The notes under the pieces are model-generated. The model worked only from the letters and a program-made list of their open reading frames with translations, searched no databases and was not told the DNA's origin. From positions 1,116,001 through 1,180,000 of the forward strand of contig JBBELK010000620.1 in NCBI GenBank assembly GCA_037783545.1: a stretch of DNA of 64,000 nt, in the 5' to 3' direction. The position numbers and the translations under genes are program-made. This stretch comes from Henricia sp. BOLD:AAB3569. Its lineage: Eukaryota; Echinodermata; Asteroidea; Spinulosida; Echinasteridae. Numbering within the stretch: the stretch's first letter is position 1; every line of letters begins with the position of its first letter. Of this stretch, positions 55,001 to 64,000 are shown piece by piece.

Positions 55001-58000
55001 CTTATTTGTTTTCCACTCCAGATGAGATACCAGATGTTAAAGCCAAAGACTACAGAGGAGCTGTTGAAAGCCCCCAAAACTTTCCAGTCCGATATCCTGC
55101 TGACGGACAGACTAAAAAAACACCTTAAAAACATGTGGAGGCCAAAAAGTGCCGCAAAAGGTTTTAAAAAAAAAGACGACATGAATGCGAGAAAGTGGAA
55201 AGACGCCATTATACCGTATCAATTCGACAAAGAAATGACCGGTAAGCTTTAAAACTGATGTAATGCCGAATAACCAATAGACCATATATCGATATCAAAT
55301 AGCCGCCATTTCGTGGAGCAGTTTCTTTGTTCCTTGAGGACATGCATGGTTGCACATATTGTGCTTCCATTGTTAAACGGTTTAGGTAACAAAAGGTGCC
55401 CCACGAAATGGCGGCTATTCGATACGGTCTATACTACATAATTATAGATGTAGCCATATGCATGTATTTAATACTACGAAAACAAGGCAAATCACGCGCG
55501 TGACAAGTTTGTCACAATGTAAATTACTATAACGTCAAAGGACGTGTTTCAGAGCTCAATAGGACCGGAATATATTTAGATATTTCTGTGTGACGTTTAA
55601 GAATTTGTTTCATGTTTACAAAATATTAAGTCGTAATTTCTTCACTGCTTTGCAATAACGGCTCGTTATCCACATCGCAACCACATGATGAATATAGGCT
55701 ACGTTTTCACCCTAAGTTTCCTAAAAGGTCCATTAAGAAGGATGAACTGTTACAGTAGCTGTTTACTTTTGGTTGATTTCAGTCAGTCATCGAAGAACAG
55801 TTTTAAACGCAATGAAGGAATTGGAAGACGCAACGTGCATTGACTTTCGCGAGTACGACGAGAACACGCCCGAGGACCTGCGGCACAAGCAGTACGTCCG
55901 TGTTAAGTACGCGAAAATCGGGTACGTATAGTACTGTTTCAGAAGTTAAATGGCCGGTTGCGCCATAGATCTCTATTACTATTAATGGAGATCTCTGAGT
56001 GGCAAAGTAAAAGAAACAAACAACCCAACAAACAGCCCAACACTCGGTCTTTGAAGGTAACCATTCTGCTGGAAGTATTCGGATAATGATGTTCTTCCAT
56101 AGCAGAAATAACTCCCCCCACCTCCACCCCCACCCACGCCCACCCCCACCCACGCCCACTCCCCTCCCCCCACCCACCCATCCAAACATCCCTACCCCCC
56201 CCCCCAAAAATGCAAAATGACCTAACGTGGAGCTTGAAATGGTCAATAGACCGTATTCCTGAACGCGTGAGGGCGCTCGAACAAGGTGATTTGGGGGAAA
56301 ATGTCCATAGACGACAGTAGAAAAGTGGGGGTACGTGCATACGCGTACGTGGGGAAAAGTCGCGTACGCGGAGCGCGCAGACCTGTGTCGCGCGCACAGA
56401 TTTCCATTCAAAATAAACGTTTGGAAGGCGTGTGCGCGTAGCGCATTTTTGTGTTCGAACATAACGCACGATGGGCGCGGAGCACTTGACAGCGCCCTCC
56501 ACGTTCAGGAATACGGCCTATAGATAGTATTCGAACACGTGCGAATACGCCATTTTGTAAGTCAAATAATTGTGGAAGTGATGTGCGTGCGCGGTGCGTG
56601 TGTCTCTGGTGGGCGTAGCGCGGTTTAGTTCACCAATGGGAGCCTTCGTACAGAGCGTTACGCGTGCTATGGACACACGCGGCGCGCGCGCGCATTGCTT
56701 CCGCAGTTGCGCGGCGTTGTTTGACACACGACATGACGTCATGATAAAGCTATCAATACAAACGGTTGGTCCATGAAAGTGCTATAGACATATCCTAGCA
56801 GTGCAGCCTATATTCAGCTATTTTCTTTCCCTTCGTTGTATTGTCAACAGATGCTCGGCGACGATCGGTTTCGATTCGGATCTACGGACACCCCCGACCA
56901 TCAACCTGAAAAGGGATGCATGCTTTAATAGTGTAAGACCACTGACCAGTTTTTGTTGTCATGCATGTATTTCATTTTTATTATTATCTATCTATCTATC
57001 TATGTCCCGTAGCTTGGAGGCCGTTGGGGCGACATGCTGATGGCTCTTGAAACACAAGATAGTGTCTCTGTCCATCATTGTCGTTGCAATGGGTGACAAT
57101 ATTCCACTCAGTGGCACCCGTCTCCTCTTTGAGAAAGGCAATTCATGGCAAAGTGCTTTGCCCAAGGGCACCCGCACCACGGACACGGGCAGACCAGGAT
57201 TCGAACCCACGACCTACAGAACTTATTCTAACCAAAGCATTGAGTTCGAATCACTGGACCGCTAGGCCTAAAACTATGTTTTACCTATTGGGGCGACAGT
57301 TTTTGTGTAAAAAAGCTATGTTAGGGCGACACGCTCTATTAGGCGACATTTTTGTGTCGCCCTAATATTTTGGAGATTAAAAACCATATTTTTAAGGTCA
57401 AAAACCATTTTTTTTAAAGGTCAAAAACCACTTTTATTAGATCTAGAACCATTTTCTTAGGTCTGGAACCATTTTTGGAAGCTTTGGGTAGAGAAATTTG
57501 GTGTCAATTTGAGTGATTCTTGCCGAAAATTCAGTGGTCTCTGGGGAAAGGTTTCCCGTAATGTCGCCCATTTATAGCATCCAGGGTTCTTTTTCTTCTT
57601 ATTATTATTATTTTGTTTGTTTAGTATTTTGTATCCTGTGAATAACAGCAAGGTATTTGGATAAAAGTATACGATTGGCTACTGCAGTGACTTGACTGCA
57701 GGCACTAGATTTCGAGCCCAACACATGCTTAATAAACAAGGCGTCTTGGCGCCAATGCTTTTATCTGTTTTGACTCCTTTTTCTCGATTGTATTATTTTA
57801 TTCCTGTTTGATCAGATGTGGACGATTGTGCACGAGCTTTTCCACACGATGGGTCGTTACCACGAACACGCCCGAATGGACCGTAGTAAACATGTTACTA
57901 TCGATGACAACGCGGTGGACCCCAAGTACCAACAACAATTTGCTCTAATCCGCTTCAATACCTATGAAGTTCCTTACGATTATGAATCAATCATGCATTA

Positions 58001-61000
58001 CGTTGCAACGGTAAGAATTTTCAAACATTTTACGCTAAAAAGGAGCAAAGTAGTGAGTTGGAATGTACTCACAAAATAACCCGGTATCTTTGATCCCGTT
58101 CTCACTAGAGAAATCGCTTCGTTCGACGAAGATTAGTTAAAGGTACACACCGGCCTATACTGTTTTGATGGTCGTTGTGAAAAAATATCTCGAATTTACT
58201 AAAGAAGTGCAAAATTAACAAAAACGGGCAAAAGACGGGTTATACGCTTTACCAGCCGTTGCAACTACGCCATCATGGCGGATGTACAGGGAAGGAGACC
58301 TTAGTTACCGGATTGGTGTTATATCTTATTTTAAAACTAATAACCTTTTTAATTTCATGAAATTGCTCATGGTAGCCACAGTCTCAGACCCTTGTGACTT
58401 TGTCACAAACGATTCGCTCTTCTCAGGATATCTCAAATTTTCTGCTCACGATTTCACTGGACAGCCCGGACGACCGAATAGGAATTTCCGTGTTCTTCTG
58501 AGTAGTTGGCATCATGTTTTTTCTTCACGAACGTACGCCCGTGTGTGTGTGTGCACTCAGGCTATTTGCCGTGCTGCGCGGGGCAAATATCCTATACTCC
58601 ACGGTAGCCTGCCGTAGCACGCGCTCGCTCCCGTTCTCCGGACTCTCGAAACAAACAATTATGTTCGAATTTTCATACTTATGTTTAACTTTGTTTCATA
58701 CCTGTATAAATAGTCTCTCTTTTGTCAATTACTTATAAATGTTGGGGGGGAGGGGGGGGGGGGGAGGTAATCAGAGTTGAATTTGGTGCAGTTCTGCAGT
58801 AACAAACTTTTATACGGCTGGAAATACAACTAACTCACAAGACCACGTGACTTTTCGGAACCAGAATTTGGTTCCGAAAAGTCACGTGACCTCTAATTTT
58901 TTAAAAGTGTAAAAAACGGCCAAATTTGACGGCGTCTTTTCAGGATATATCTAATTTACTCTCGAAGGCGCTTCAGAATAATGTATGGGTCTATTTCGAG
59001 CCCAAAATAGCCCAACAAAGCCGGTGTGTTCCTTTAATCGAACGAAGAGCGACCGCTAACGAAGATCGAATGAAGCCGTGGGAGGTTGTACACATTGATT
59101 TTACATACATATATATGGAGCTCAATGGTTGTACATGTGCGTCGCACCACAAGCGCTGAGCTTCAAGCGTCTAGACGCGTAGTCTTGGCCCAAGACTACT
59201 CTAGTCGATATTGGTTTGTGTACGCGTTGGCCATATAGTGCGCCCTCTTGCAGCACTAACGGACCAGTCTTTGCTCACTCGAGTAGTCTTGGGAATTTCT
59301 CCCGGAAGTTCAGCATTGGGGGCGGTACCGTTTTATGTAAATAGCTGCAGAGGGTTATATGATGGCACACAAGGGACATGGCATACCACAGATATACTTG
59401 CAAATATTTGCAATGTCGCAATTATCTTCATAAACAAATGTATTTTGCGATGTCATACGCCTTTGCAAACATGTTTGTAAATATATTCGCAAATATTTGC
59501 CAAGAAACTTATGCCACCGAAAATATTAGCAACGATAAAACGGTCATGTTCGATGATTCTTGTAAGCCGCCTTGTATTTTTCAAACCATTCGAAGCGCGT
59601 GCACGCGGTGTATTTGGGTCACGCTCTGCGGTCGACGCGCTGTATTTGGGTCGCTCGCTGCATTCCCACGCTCTGCTGTATTTGGGTCACTCGCTGATTG
59701 GTTCCCAAGGAAAGCCTAGGCAAAAACAAAGAAAAAGTTAAACCTTCCGGGAGAAGTTCCCAAGACTACTATAGTGAGCAAAGACTGGTCCGTTAGTGCT
59801 GCAAGAGGGCGCACTATATGGCCAACGCGTACACAAACCAATATCGACTAGAGTAGTCTTGGGCCAAGACTACTAGACGCGCTGTGTAGTTTCCAGCGGC
59901 GCGTCAAAAACGACTCTTGCCGTTCACATTACAAATTTGCTTCGTCGAATGAAGCAATCTCTTTGTCGAATGAAGCTATTTCCTTCAACGAATGAAGCGA
60001 TTCTAATCATCGTCGAATGAAGAGGCGTGTGTTCACATCAGGAAAACTCTTCGTCGAATCATCGTTAAATCATCGCCGAAACGAAGCGATTTCTCTAGTG
60101 AGAACGGGGTCTATGTCACTGCAATAGGGTTGTGCAAAAATGATTTAGCACTAAACTATTAACCGTTTCCGTTTTCTGAACAACCATGAAATGAACGAAA
60201 AGATTATACAGTCCTCATCGGGATTCGAACTTGAAACCTCTGAAGCTCAGAGCAGATCTGAAACTCAGAGCAGATCTGATGCTCTACCAGCCGCGAGCTA
60301 TTTGTGGCACACCACAGCGCGGTATGTTCTCCCAGATTTTCCCAAGGAAATGTGGTTCAGCAGAGTGAATTTCTCGAGTACAGTACGTTTGCTGTATATA
60401 AAGCAGACCCTATTGGCTATTTGAAAGGCTTACAATCTGCATGTGCTCCCAACTGACGTTTGACTAAAAAATAAAAGTAATCGACAAATGATAGTTTTAA
60501 AATTAAAAAGATGGGGGGCCTATATTCAGCGTTTTAAGGCCTTTGTCGATAACTTTATGAAATTGCTCATGGTAGCCACTAGTCTAGGCCCTAGACGGTC
60601 ATTATTAGTCTGGTACCCGGACCAAAAATTCCATATTCAGTCGTTGTATGTGGAATATGTGGAGCGGGAACCAGTCTAGGTCATTATGTGTTGGATACCC
60701 GACTGCCGCAAGAGGGCGTAATCACGCGATAGACTCGTTCGTAGTCCTATCACCATATCGTTTTGTTATTGACTGTCTCGCGGCGATCGGTTTTCGGGAC
60801 GGACGTTCAAAACGAAACAATAACAACGTCTAGGGCCTAGACTAGGTAGCCACAGACCTTTGACATAAAATATCCACAAGGGTCTGAGACTGTGGCTACC
60901 ATGAGCAATTTCATGAAATTAAAAAGGTTATTAGTTTTAAAATAAGATATAACACCAATCCGGTAACTAAGGTCTCCTTCCCTGTACATCCGCCATGATG

Positions 61001-62111
61001 GCGTAGTTGCAACGGCTGGTAAAGCGTATAACCCGTCTTTTGACCGTTTTTGTTAATTTTGCACTGAATGAACTGTATGTTTTTGCTGTTGCTGAAGCTG
61101 CATTTGTTTACTTCGAATTTGTTTACTTTGCGCGTCTTTAGGGTTGTGTGTGCGCACAGGCGCAGGCGGGCGCTTCGCGTGCACGCGGAGGGGTCGCGGT
61201 CGTGCATGTAATGGATGAACGCGTTTTCGTTCTAAAGGTACGTCCACACTATAGAGTGAATTGCGACGGAACGTCAACGGAACGGCGACGGAACGTCAAC
61301 GTCAGCGGTACCGCTGAAAGTTGAAACTTTTCAACGTTGGGCGTTTGCCGTTAACGGCTACCGTTATCGTTTCTGTGGACGTCCACACTGTGAACGTCAA
61401 AAAGTGGGCGCGCGCCCAAAATACAACGGCAGCTGAACGGCAAAATGCTCTAGTGTGGACCGTTCTAAACAGCAACACTAAACGCACATCCCATGCACTG
61501 GACGCCCCCAGGTATGGCGGATATACAGGGAAGGAGACCTTATACTAGTTACCGGATTGGTAGACGCCTGCCACAACTGACTCGTTTTAATGACTGTTTA
61601 TTCAGCTTTTTCCTAGGGACGGCTATACAACCACCATTCGTGCAACTGACCCACTCGACCAATCCAAGATAGGACAGCGCACTCACCTTTCCTTCTACGA
61701 TAAGATGTTTGGCAACCGCATGTATCAATGTGGTGAGTAGAGTAAAATAATAATTAGCAAAAGTATAATAAAGGTATTTTTTATGGCCTTGCAAACAGTA
61801 CGGAATCATTTTGTGTGTTTTATAGTGTCGTCAATAGGGTCATTTTGTTTCGAATTGTTCAAAAATTCGACTTTAAATATAAGTCTTTCAAAAAAATGCA
61901 TTAATCTTCTGCTATCGTTTTGTAATCGCCAGTAGACGTCATCTAAAATGGCGTGTTGTCTTTTCTGTCTTATTTTTTTCAGCGAACGATTGCGAGGATG
62001 GTCCTGATTGTGCAAATGAGGGTTTCTTAGACAAGGAGTGCAAGTGCGTCTGTAAAAAGCCTTGGAGCGGGCTTAAGTGTAATGAAGAGCAGCAGGAAGA
62101 TTACAGTGCTG
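52040..62111 (+). CDS. Astacin-family (M12A) zinc metalloprotease with EGF-like domain, 3' incomplete
   Basis: Secreted zinc endopeptidase. Exons 52040-52171, 55022-55241, 55783-55921, 56851-56932, 57816-58010, 61606-61732 and 61983-62111 all join in frame (1024 nt, 341 residues and one base over); the last donor is GTAAGT, so more exons lie to the right. Exon 1: signal peptide (MSWLVVLVACLAAVAEG). Exon 2: propeptide (FQSDILLTDRLK) leading to the mature start (RKWKDAIIPYQFD). Exon 3: MKELEDATCIDF and YVRVKYAKIG. Exon 4: CSATIGFDSD. Exon 5: complete zinc site HELFHTMGRYHEHARMDR (three His and catalytic Glu) and Met-turn YDYESIMHY. Exon 6: IGQRTHLSFYDKMFGNRMYQ. Exon 7: six-cysteine EGF-like module (CANEGFLDKECKCVC). 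CUB or thrombospondin domains may follow, as in hatching-enzyme or tolloid relatives. All catalytic residues are intact. Confidence 0.93.
52290..54756 (+). mobile_element. Degenerate LINE in astacin intron 1
   Basis: Plus-strand frames show the end of an AP endonuclease (NIVAGVVYKPP, ICGDLNINLLN), then reverse-transcriptase motifs in order: AKVIPIYKSGESDLVNNYRP, FSKAFDTLDHD, GVPQGSILGPLLFLLYINDI, LFADDSNIFYSH, and a C-terminal stretch (YGILAWGNAC). Many stops and frameshifts break it, so it is inactive. It looks like the Jockey/CR1 group, but the clade was not resolved. Confidence 0.85.
54757..54838 (+). mobile_element. 82-bp perfect palindrome with CTGGTTCCC termini
   Basis: 38-bp arms are perfectly complementary around a 6-bp loop (GTATAT): GACTGGTTCCCTGTCCTCAT begins the left arm and ATGAGGACAGGGAACCAGTC ends the right. 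The termini match the right end of the elements at 60606-60678 and 62440-63385. It sits exactly where LINE homology ends. Confidence 0.85.
55278..55431. mobile_element. 154-bp foldback MITE (astacin intron 2)
   Basis: TAGACCATATATCGATATCA and AATAGCCGCCATTTCGTGG on the left are mirrored by TAGACCGTATCGAATAGCCG on the other strand. Only about 60 bp of loop. Confidence 0.75.
56098..56210. repeat. C-rich low-complexity tract
   Basis: CCCCCACCCACGCCCA-like units and long C runs lie in astacin intron 3. They create long Gly/Trp/Val-rich open frames on the minus strand that are not genes. The G-rich strand has quadruplex potential. Confidence 0.85.
56246..56523. mobile_element. 278-bp MITE with ATAGACCGTATTCCTGAACG termini (astacin intron 3)
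   Basis: The left end ATAGACCGTATTCCTGAACG and the right complement ATAGGCCGTATTCCTGAACG match, with AGGGCGCT inside both. Several GCGTACGCG-type words are in the loop. The first bases resemble the MITE at 55278. Confidence 0.75.
56984..57278 (-). mobile_element. tRNA-derived SINE with (GATA)n tail (astacin intron 4)
   Basis: On the minus strand: box A region TAGGCCTAGCGGTCCAGTG, box B GGGTTCGAATCCTGG, body GTGCCCTTGGGCAAAGCACT, and a GATA tail at 56984-57003. It is the clearest full SINE besides 1542-1841. It must be old or neutral because it lies between two coding exons. Confidence 0.75.
58137..59037 (+). mobile_element. TTAAAGG...GCCGGTGTG element, copy 3
   Basis: It begins TTAAAGGTACACACCGGC and ends GCCGGTGTGTTCCTTTAA. 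The hairpin CACGTGACTTTTCGGAACCA / TGGTTCCGAAAAGTCACGTG is perfect over 20 bp per arm (58844-58888). Part of the interior (58205-58400) is repeated, inverted, at about 60870-61050. A mixed G run is at 58742-58766. Confidence 0.8.
59180..59872. mobile_element. Foldback element with about 130-bp near-identical arms
   Basis: The left arm (59180-59308, starting TAGTCTTGGCCCAAGACTAC) and the right arm (59743-59872) are complementary with very few differences, which suggests recent insertion. The loop has three near-copies of TGTATTTGGGTC (59605-59690) and repeated TTGCAAATATTTGC words. Confidence 0.82.
60190..60315 (-). mobile_element. tRNA-like pseudogene or SINE head with a tandem 18-bp insert
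   Basis: Box A TAGCTCGCGGCTGGTAGAGC and box B AGTTCGAATCCCG occur on the minus strand. Between them a unit close to CTCAGAGCAGATCTGAAA is present twice, lengthening the anticodon region beyond a tRNA. I read it as a decayed tRNA-derived sequence. Confidence 0.5.
60606..60678. mobile_element. 73-bp mini-element, TAGTCTGGTACCC ... GGGAACCAGTCTA
   Basis: It carries both termini of the 946-bp element at 62440-63385 with almost no interior, so it is an internal-deletion derivative. Outside it lies a further inverted pair (CTAGTCTAGGCCCTAGACG and CGTCTAGGGCCTAGACTAGG). Confidence 0.72.
60956..61559. mobile_element. CCAATCCGGTAACTAAGG element, copy 2, with nested MITE (astacin intron 5)
   Basis: CCAATCCGGTAACTAAGGTC on the left and AGTTACCGGATTGG on the right are inverted, with TCTCCTTCCCTGTA beside both. 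The body matches copy 1 at 50003-50308 apart from the insertion at 61236-61462 and a segment near 61000-61060. It ends about 45 bp before the astacin exon 6 acceptor. Confidence 0.75.
61236..61462. mobile_element. 227-bp MITE with demonstrable empty site
   Basis: AGGTACGTCCACACTATAGA on the left and CTCTAGTGTGGACCG on the right are inverted; CGTCCACACTGTGAACG recurs in the middle. TTCTAA flanks both ends (61230-61235 and 61463-61468). The paralogous block at 50211-50220 has a single TTCTAA and no insert, showing the pre-insertion state. Confidence 0.85.
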
Positions 62112-62439
62112 GTAAGTTATCAAGACTCCCAAGGAAATCAAGGGCCACTTTTGCGCGACGCAACCCGCCGGCACGTTTTTGGGGGGTACATCGGAAGAAC
62201 TGTATTATTCCACCTAGAGTATCCAATCAGAAGTACGACCGACATCATGTGACATTGGCCATGCTATGTGGTTCGCTTGTACCCACCGCCCTGTAAGGGC
62301 GCTGGTACGGGCTGATGTGCCTTCACAGATTTCTGTGAAGGAAACACGTGACGCAAGATAATGTCACATAATTTATACAGACGCGCGGAGCATTGTGGGT
62401 TTCTTGCTGCCAGACGAATAATTAATCAATACATGTGGT
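62112..62439. other. Astacin intron 7, proximal part
   Basis: No further astacin exon is visible. A small hairpin (CCTTCACAGATTTCTGTGAAGG) lies at about 62320-62341. Confidence 0.4.
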
Positions 62440-63385
62440 TAGACTGGTTCCCGCTCCACATATTCCACATACAACGACTCAATATGAGGGCCGGCTGCGA
62501 TATTTTTTTCCGTACCACATATTCCCATATTCATATTTTATTTAGCGCCTCCTGGTAGCCTAGTGGTTAAGACGTAGTACTATCAATCGAGAGATTGCAG
62601 GTTCGAATCTCCTATCGAATCTCGTATTAATTTTTTTTAACTATTAATTGAGGAAAGAGTGTGGTATGGTGTGGGGTTATGTTGAGGTAGTTATCGACAA
62701 AACACATCAGTATGCAACATATGCATAGGGGTTAAACCAATCAGAAGCAATGTTCGCTAAACAGCGGTACGGAAAAAAATATCGCGGACCGGCTATACAG
62801 TCGTGTTTAAAATAGGAGCACATAACCGTTAATTTTCAAAGCGCGCTGCGCGCTATATGGCATGAGTGTACAACAATTTGAAAGGGGTTATTTTATATTT
62901 GACCAATACAAATTTAATATATTAACCTTAAAATATTAAATATGCCCATTCTAATATACATGTAGGCTAGCATCAAAAAGAAAATTTAAACCTTGTCTGC
63001 ATCACCCAGTGAGCTCCATATTGTACATGTAGTTTAAATCTGCTGTTGCAATCCCGTAACTATAGCCATTCATACGGTTACCGTAACTATAGCCAGTGAT
63101 AGCCACTGGCACTGCGTAGTTTTAAATCCGTGGCATCACCATAAATACACACGCAGCTAACGGCACGCGTACGTGCACGCGACGTCAATTCAAATTCTCG
63201 AAACAATGACGAATTGTATCCGACGATTAACGGTAACGTCCGGACGACCGGACGTGCATTCGGGTAACTTCGGGAACCTTCGGAAAAAAAGGAGGAATTC
63301 CTCCTGTTTCAAAATGGCGGAATTGGCGGCTGCCGGACCTTAAATTCAGTCTAGTCAAACAATTTTTGGTCCGGGTACCAGACTA
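62440..63385. mobile_element. 946-bp element TAGACTGGTTCCC ... GGGTACCAGACTA
   Basis: The left end TAGACTGGTTCCCGCTCCAC and right end TTGGTCCGGGTACCAGACTA match, inverted, the 73-bp element at 60606-60678. It holds a tRNA-like SINE head (62548-62625) and a repeated CCGTAACTATAGCCA (about 63055 and 63080). No transposase. Confidence 0.7.
62548..62625 (+). mobile_element. tRNA-like SINE head
   Basis: TGGTAGCCTAGTGGTTAAGA resembles box A and GGTTCGAATCTCC is a clear box B. The anticodon arm does not fold with a standard 7-base loop and the acceptor stem is poor, so it is not called a tRNA gene. Confidence 0.5.
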
Positions 63386-64000
63386 TACATGTAGTATGTT
63401 AACGCTTAGCCTATAGGCCTATATCCAGTGCAAAAATCAAATTTACGAATAAAATTAGTGTAATGTGTGCGAGACCATGCCTTGTCTGCTGAAGAAAGAA
63501 AAAAATTACGTCCGTTTACAAGAAAAAAGGTGACCTCGTGGTCAAAATATGACCAACGAGGGCGCAAACAAATTAGCCCGTCCCAGCGCCCTGTAATGGC
63601 GGTGAGTACGAGCGAAGCTATGTGGTACGAAATGACGAGATATTGCGCCTTAGATTAATGCTTTCGGGGATGCACCTATTAAGTTACCCAAAATGTTACT
63701 TCACAAAGACAAGAAAACCCAACTAAAAGTGCTGATAGCAATGGTAACAAACACCACATGATTTTTTTTCCCTATAGTAAAATGGTATTTTTGTGGGCGA
63801 AATTGCCAACTGAATGTGCTTTTTAAAAAATGTATACGTATAGTGTAATCCGAGCAACATTTAGTGAGCCCGCCCTCTTGTGATTATTCCATTGTTACTG
63901 CGGTGTATTTCTATTGTGACGTCATGTAAATACCTTGGAGATATAGTGATGTCCCCTAACTTGGCGCACTTCGACAACTCACTGGAAATCCGCTCACCTT
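63386..64000. other. Right edge; no further astacin exon recognised
   Basis: AT-rich intronic-looking sequence with a perfect CRE octamer (TGACGTCA, 63917-63924). A short frame at 63467-63658 has no motif. Remaining astacin exons should lie beyond 64000. Confidence 0.4.

Larger units (their letters stand above)
58094..60111. mobile_element. Outer foldback element 'CCCGTTCTCACTAGAG' (astacin intron 5)
   Basis: CCCGTTCTCACTAGAGAAAT then CGCTTCGTT on the left is mirrored by AACGAAGCGATTTCTCTAGT then GAGAACGGGG on the right. CGTCGAATGAAGC is repeated several times inside. Two other elements (58137-59037 and 59180-59872) have inserted into it, leaving about 400 bp of its own sequence. Confidence 0.75.

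Noticed and set aside
55803..56502. Long minus-strand open frames (219 and 187 codons) rich in Gly, Trp and Val
   Set aside because: They cross the C-rich low-complexity tract at 56098-56210, a MITE and astacin exon 3; composition is driven by the repeat and there is no motif.
50009..61650. CRISPR-like arrays in the repeated blocks
   Set aside because: Animal genome; the repeats are inverted and dispersed, without regular spacers.
62548..62625. Possible tRNA gene
   Set aside because: Good box A and B, but the anticodon arm and acceptor stem do not fold properly; treated as a SINE head. The same applies to 1015-1158 and 60190-60315.

Overview
This window is animal nuclear DNA. Five protein-coding genes are split by GT-AG introns, or are long single ORFs, inside about 64 kb that is crowded with short, transposase-free mobile elements. 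The gene content (tachykinin-type receptor, SPARC, CYP2-clan P450, astacin with an EGF-like tail), tRNA-derived SINEs and many TTAA- and TTA-flanked foldback elements suggest an invertebrate deuterostome. An echinoderm or hemichordate fits best, but that is an inference. I cannot name the species.

Layout. 1953-3165 (-): first two coding exons of a tachykinin-receptor-like GPCR; the rest runs off the left edge. 3.2-30 kb: no gene I can support, but at least 20 mobile elements, several nested, plus one broken reading frame at 22061-22540. 30668-41416 (-): a complete six-exon SPARC gene (282 residues) whose introns hold three copies of one TTAA-flanked MITE and several other elements. 42937-45605 (+): a complete six-exon cytochrome P450 (502 residues), head-to-head with SPARC. 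46353-48263 (-): an intronless ORF for a secreted, serine-rich protein of unknown family (636 residues), convergent with the P450. 50.0-50.4 kb: a duplicated fragment that ends in a relic of an astacin exon. 52040-62111 (+): seven exons of an astacin metalloprotease (341 residues so far, continuing to the right), with a LINE in intron 1 and nested MITEs in intron 5.

How the genes relate. There is no operon or pathway. SPARC, the serine-rich protein and the astacin are all predicted to be secreted; the P450 is membrane-anchored. SPARC and the P450 share a 1.5-kb divergent intergenic region that itself carries a MITE inserted into a palindromic element.

The most distinctive content is the repeat landscape. 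Twelve elements begin or end with TTAAAGG-like termini, the signature of T2/Kolobok MITEs. Another group has TTA or TAA target duplications and repeats its own terminal word inside the element. Others are built from arrays of short palindromes. One insertion has an internal paralogous empty site that shows it moved. Splice sites were placed by reading phase and GT-AG consensus; all exon joins given keep the frame.
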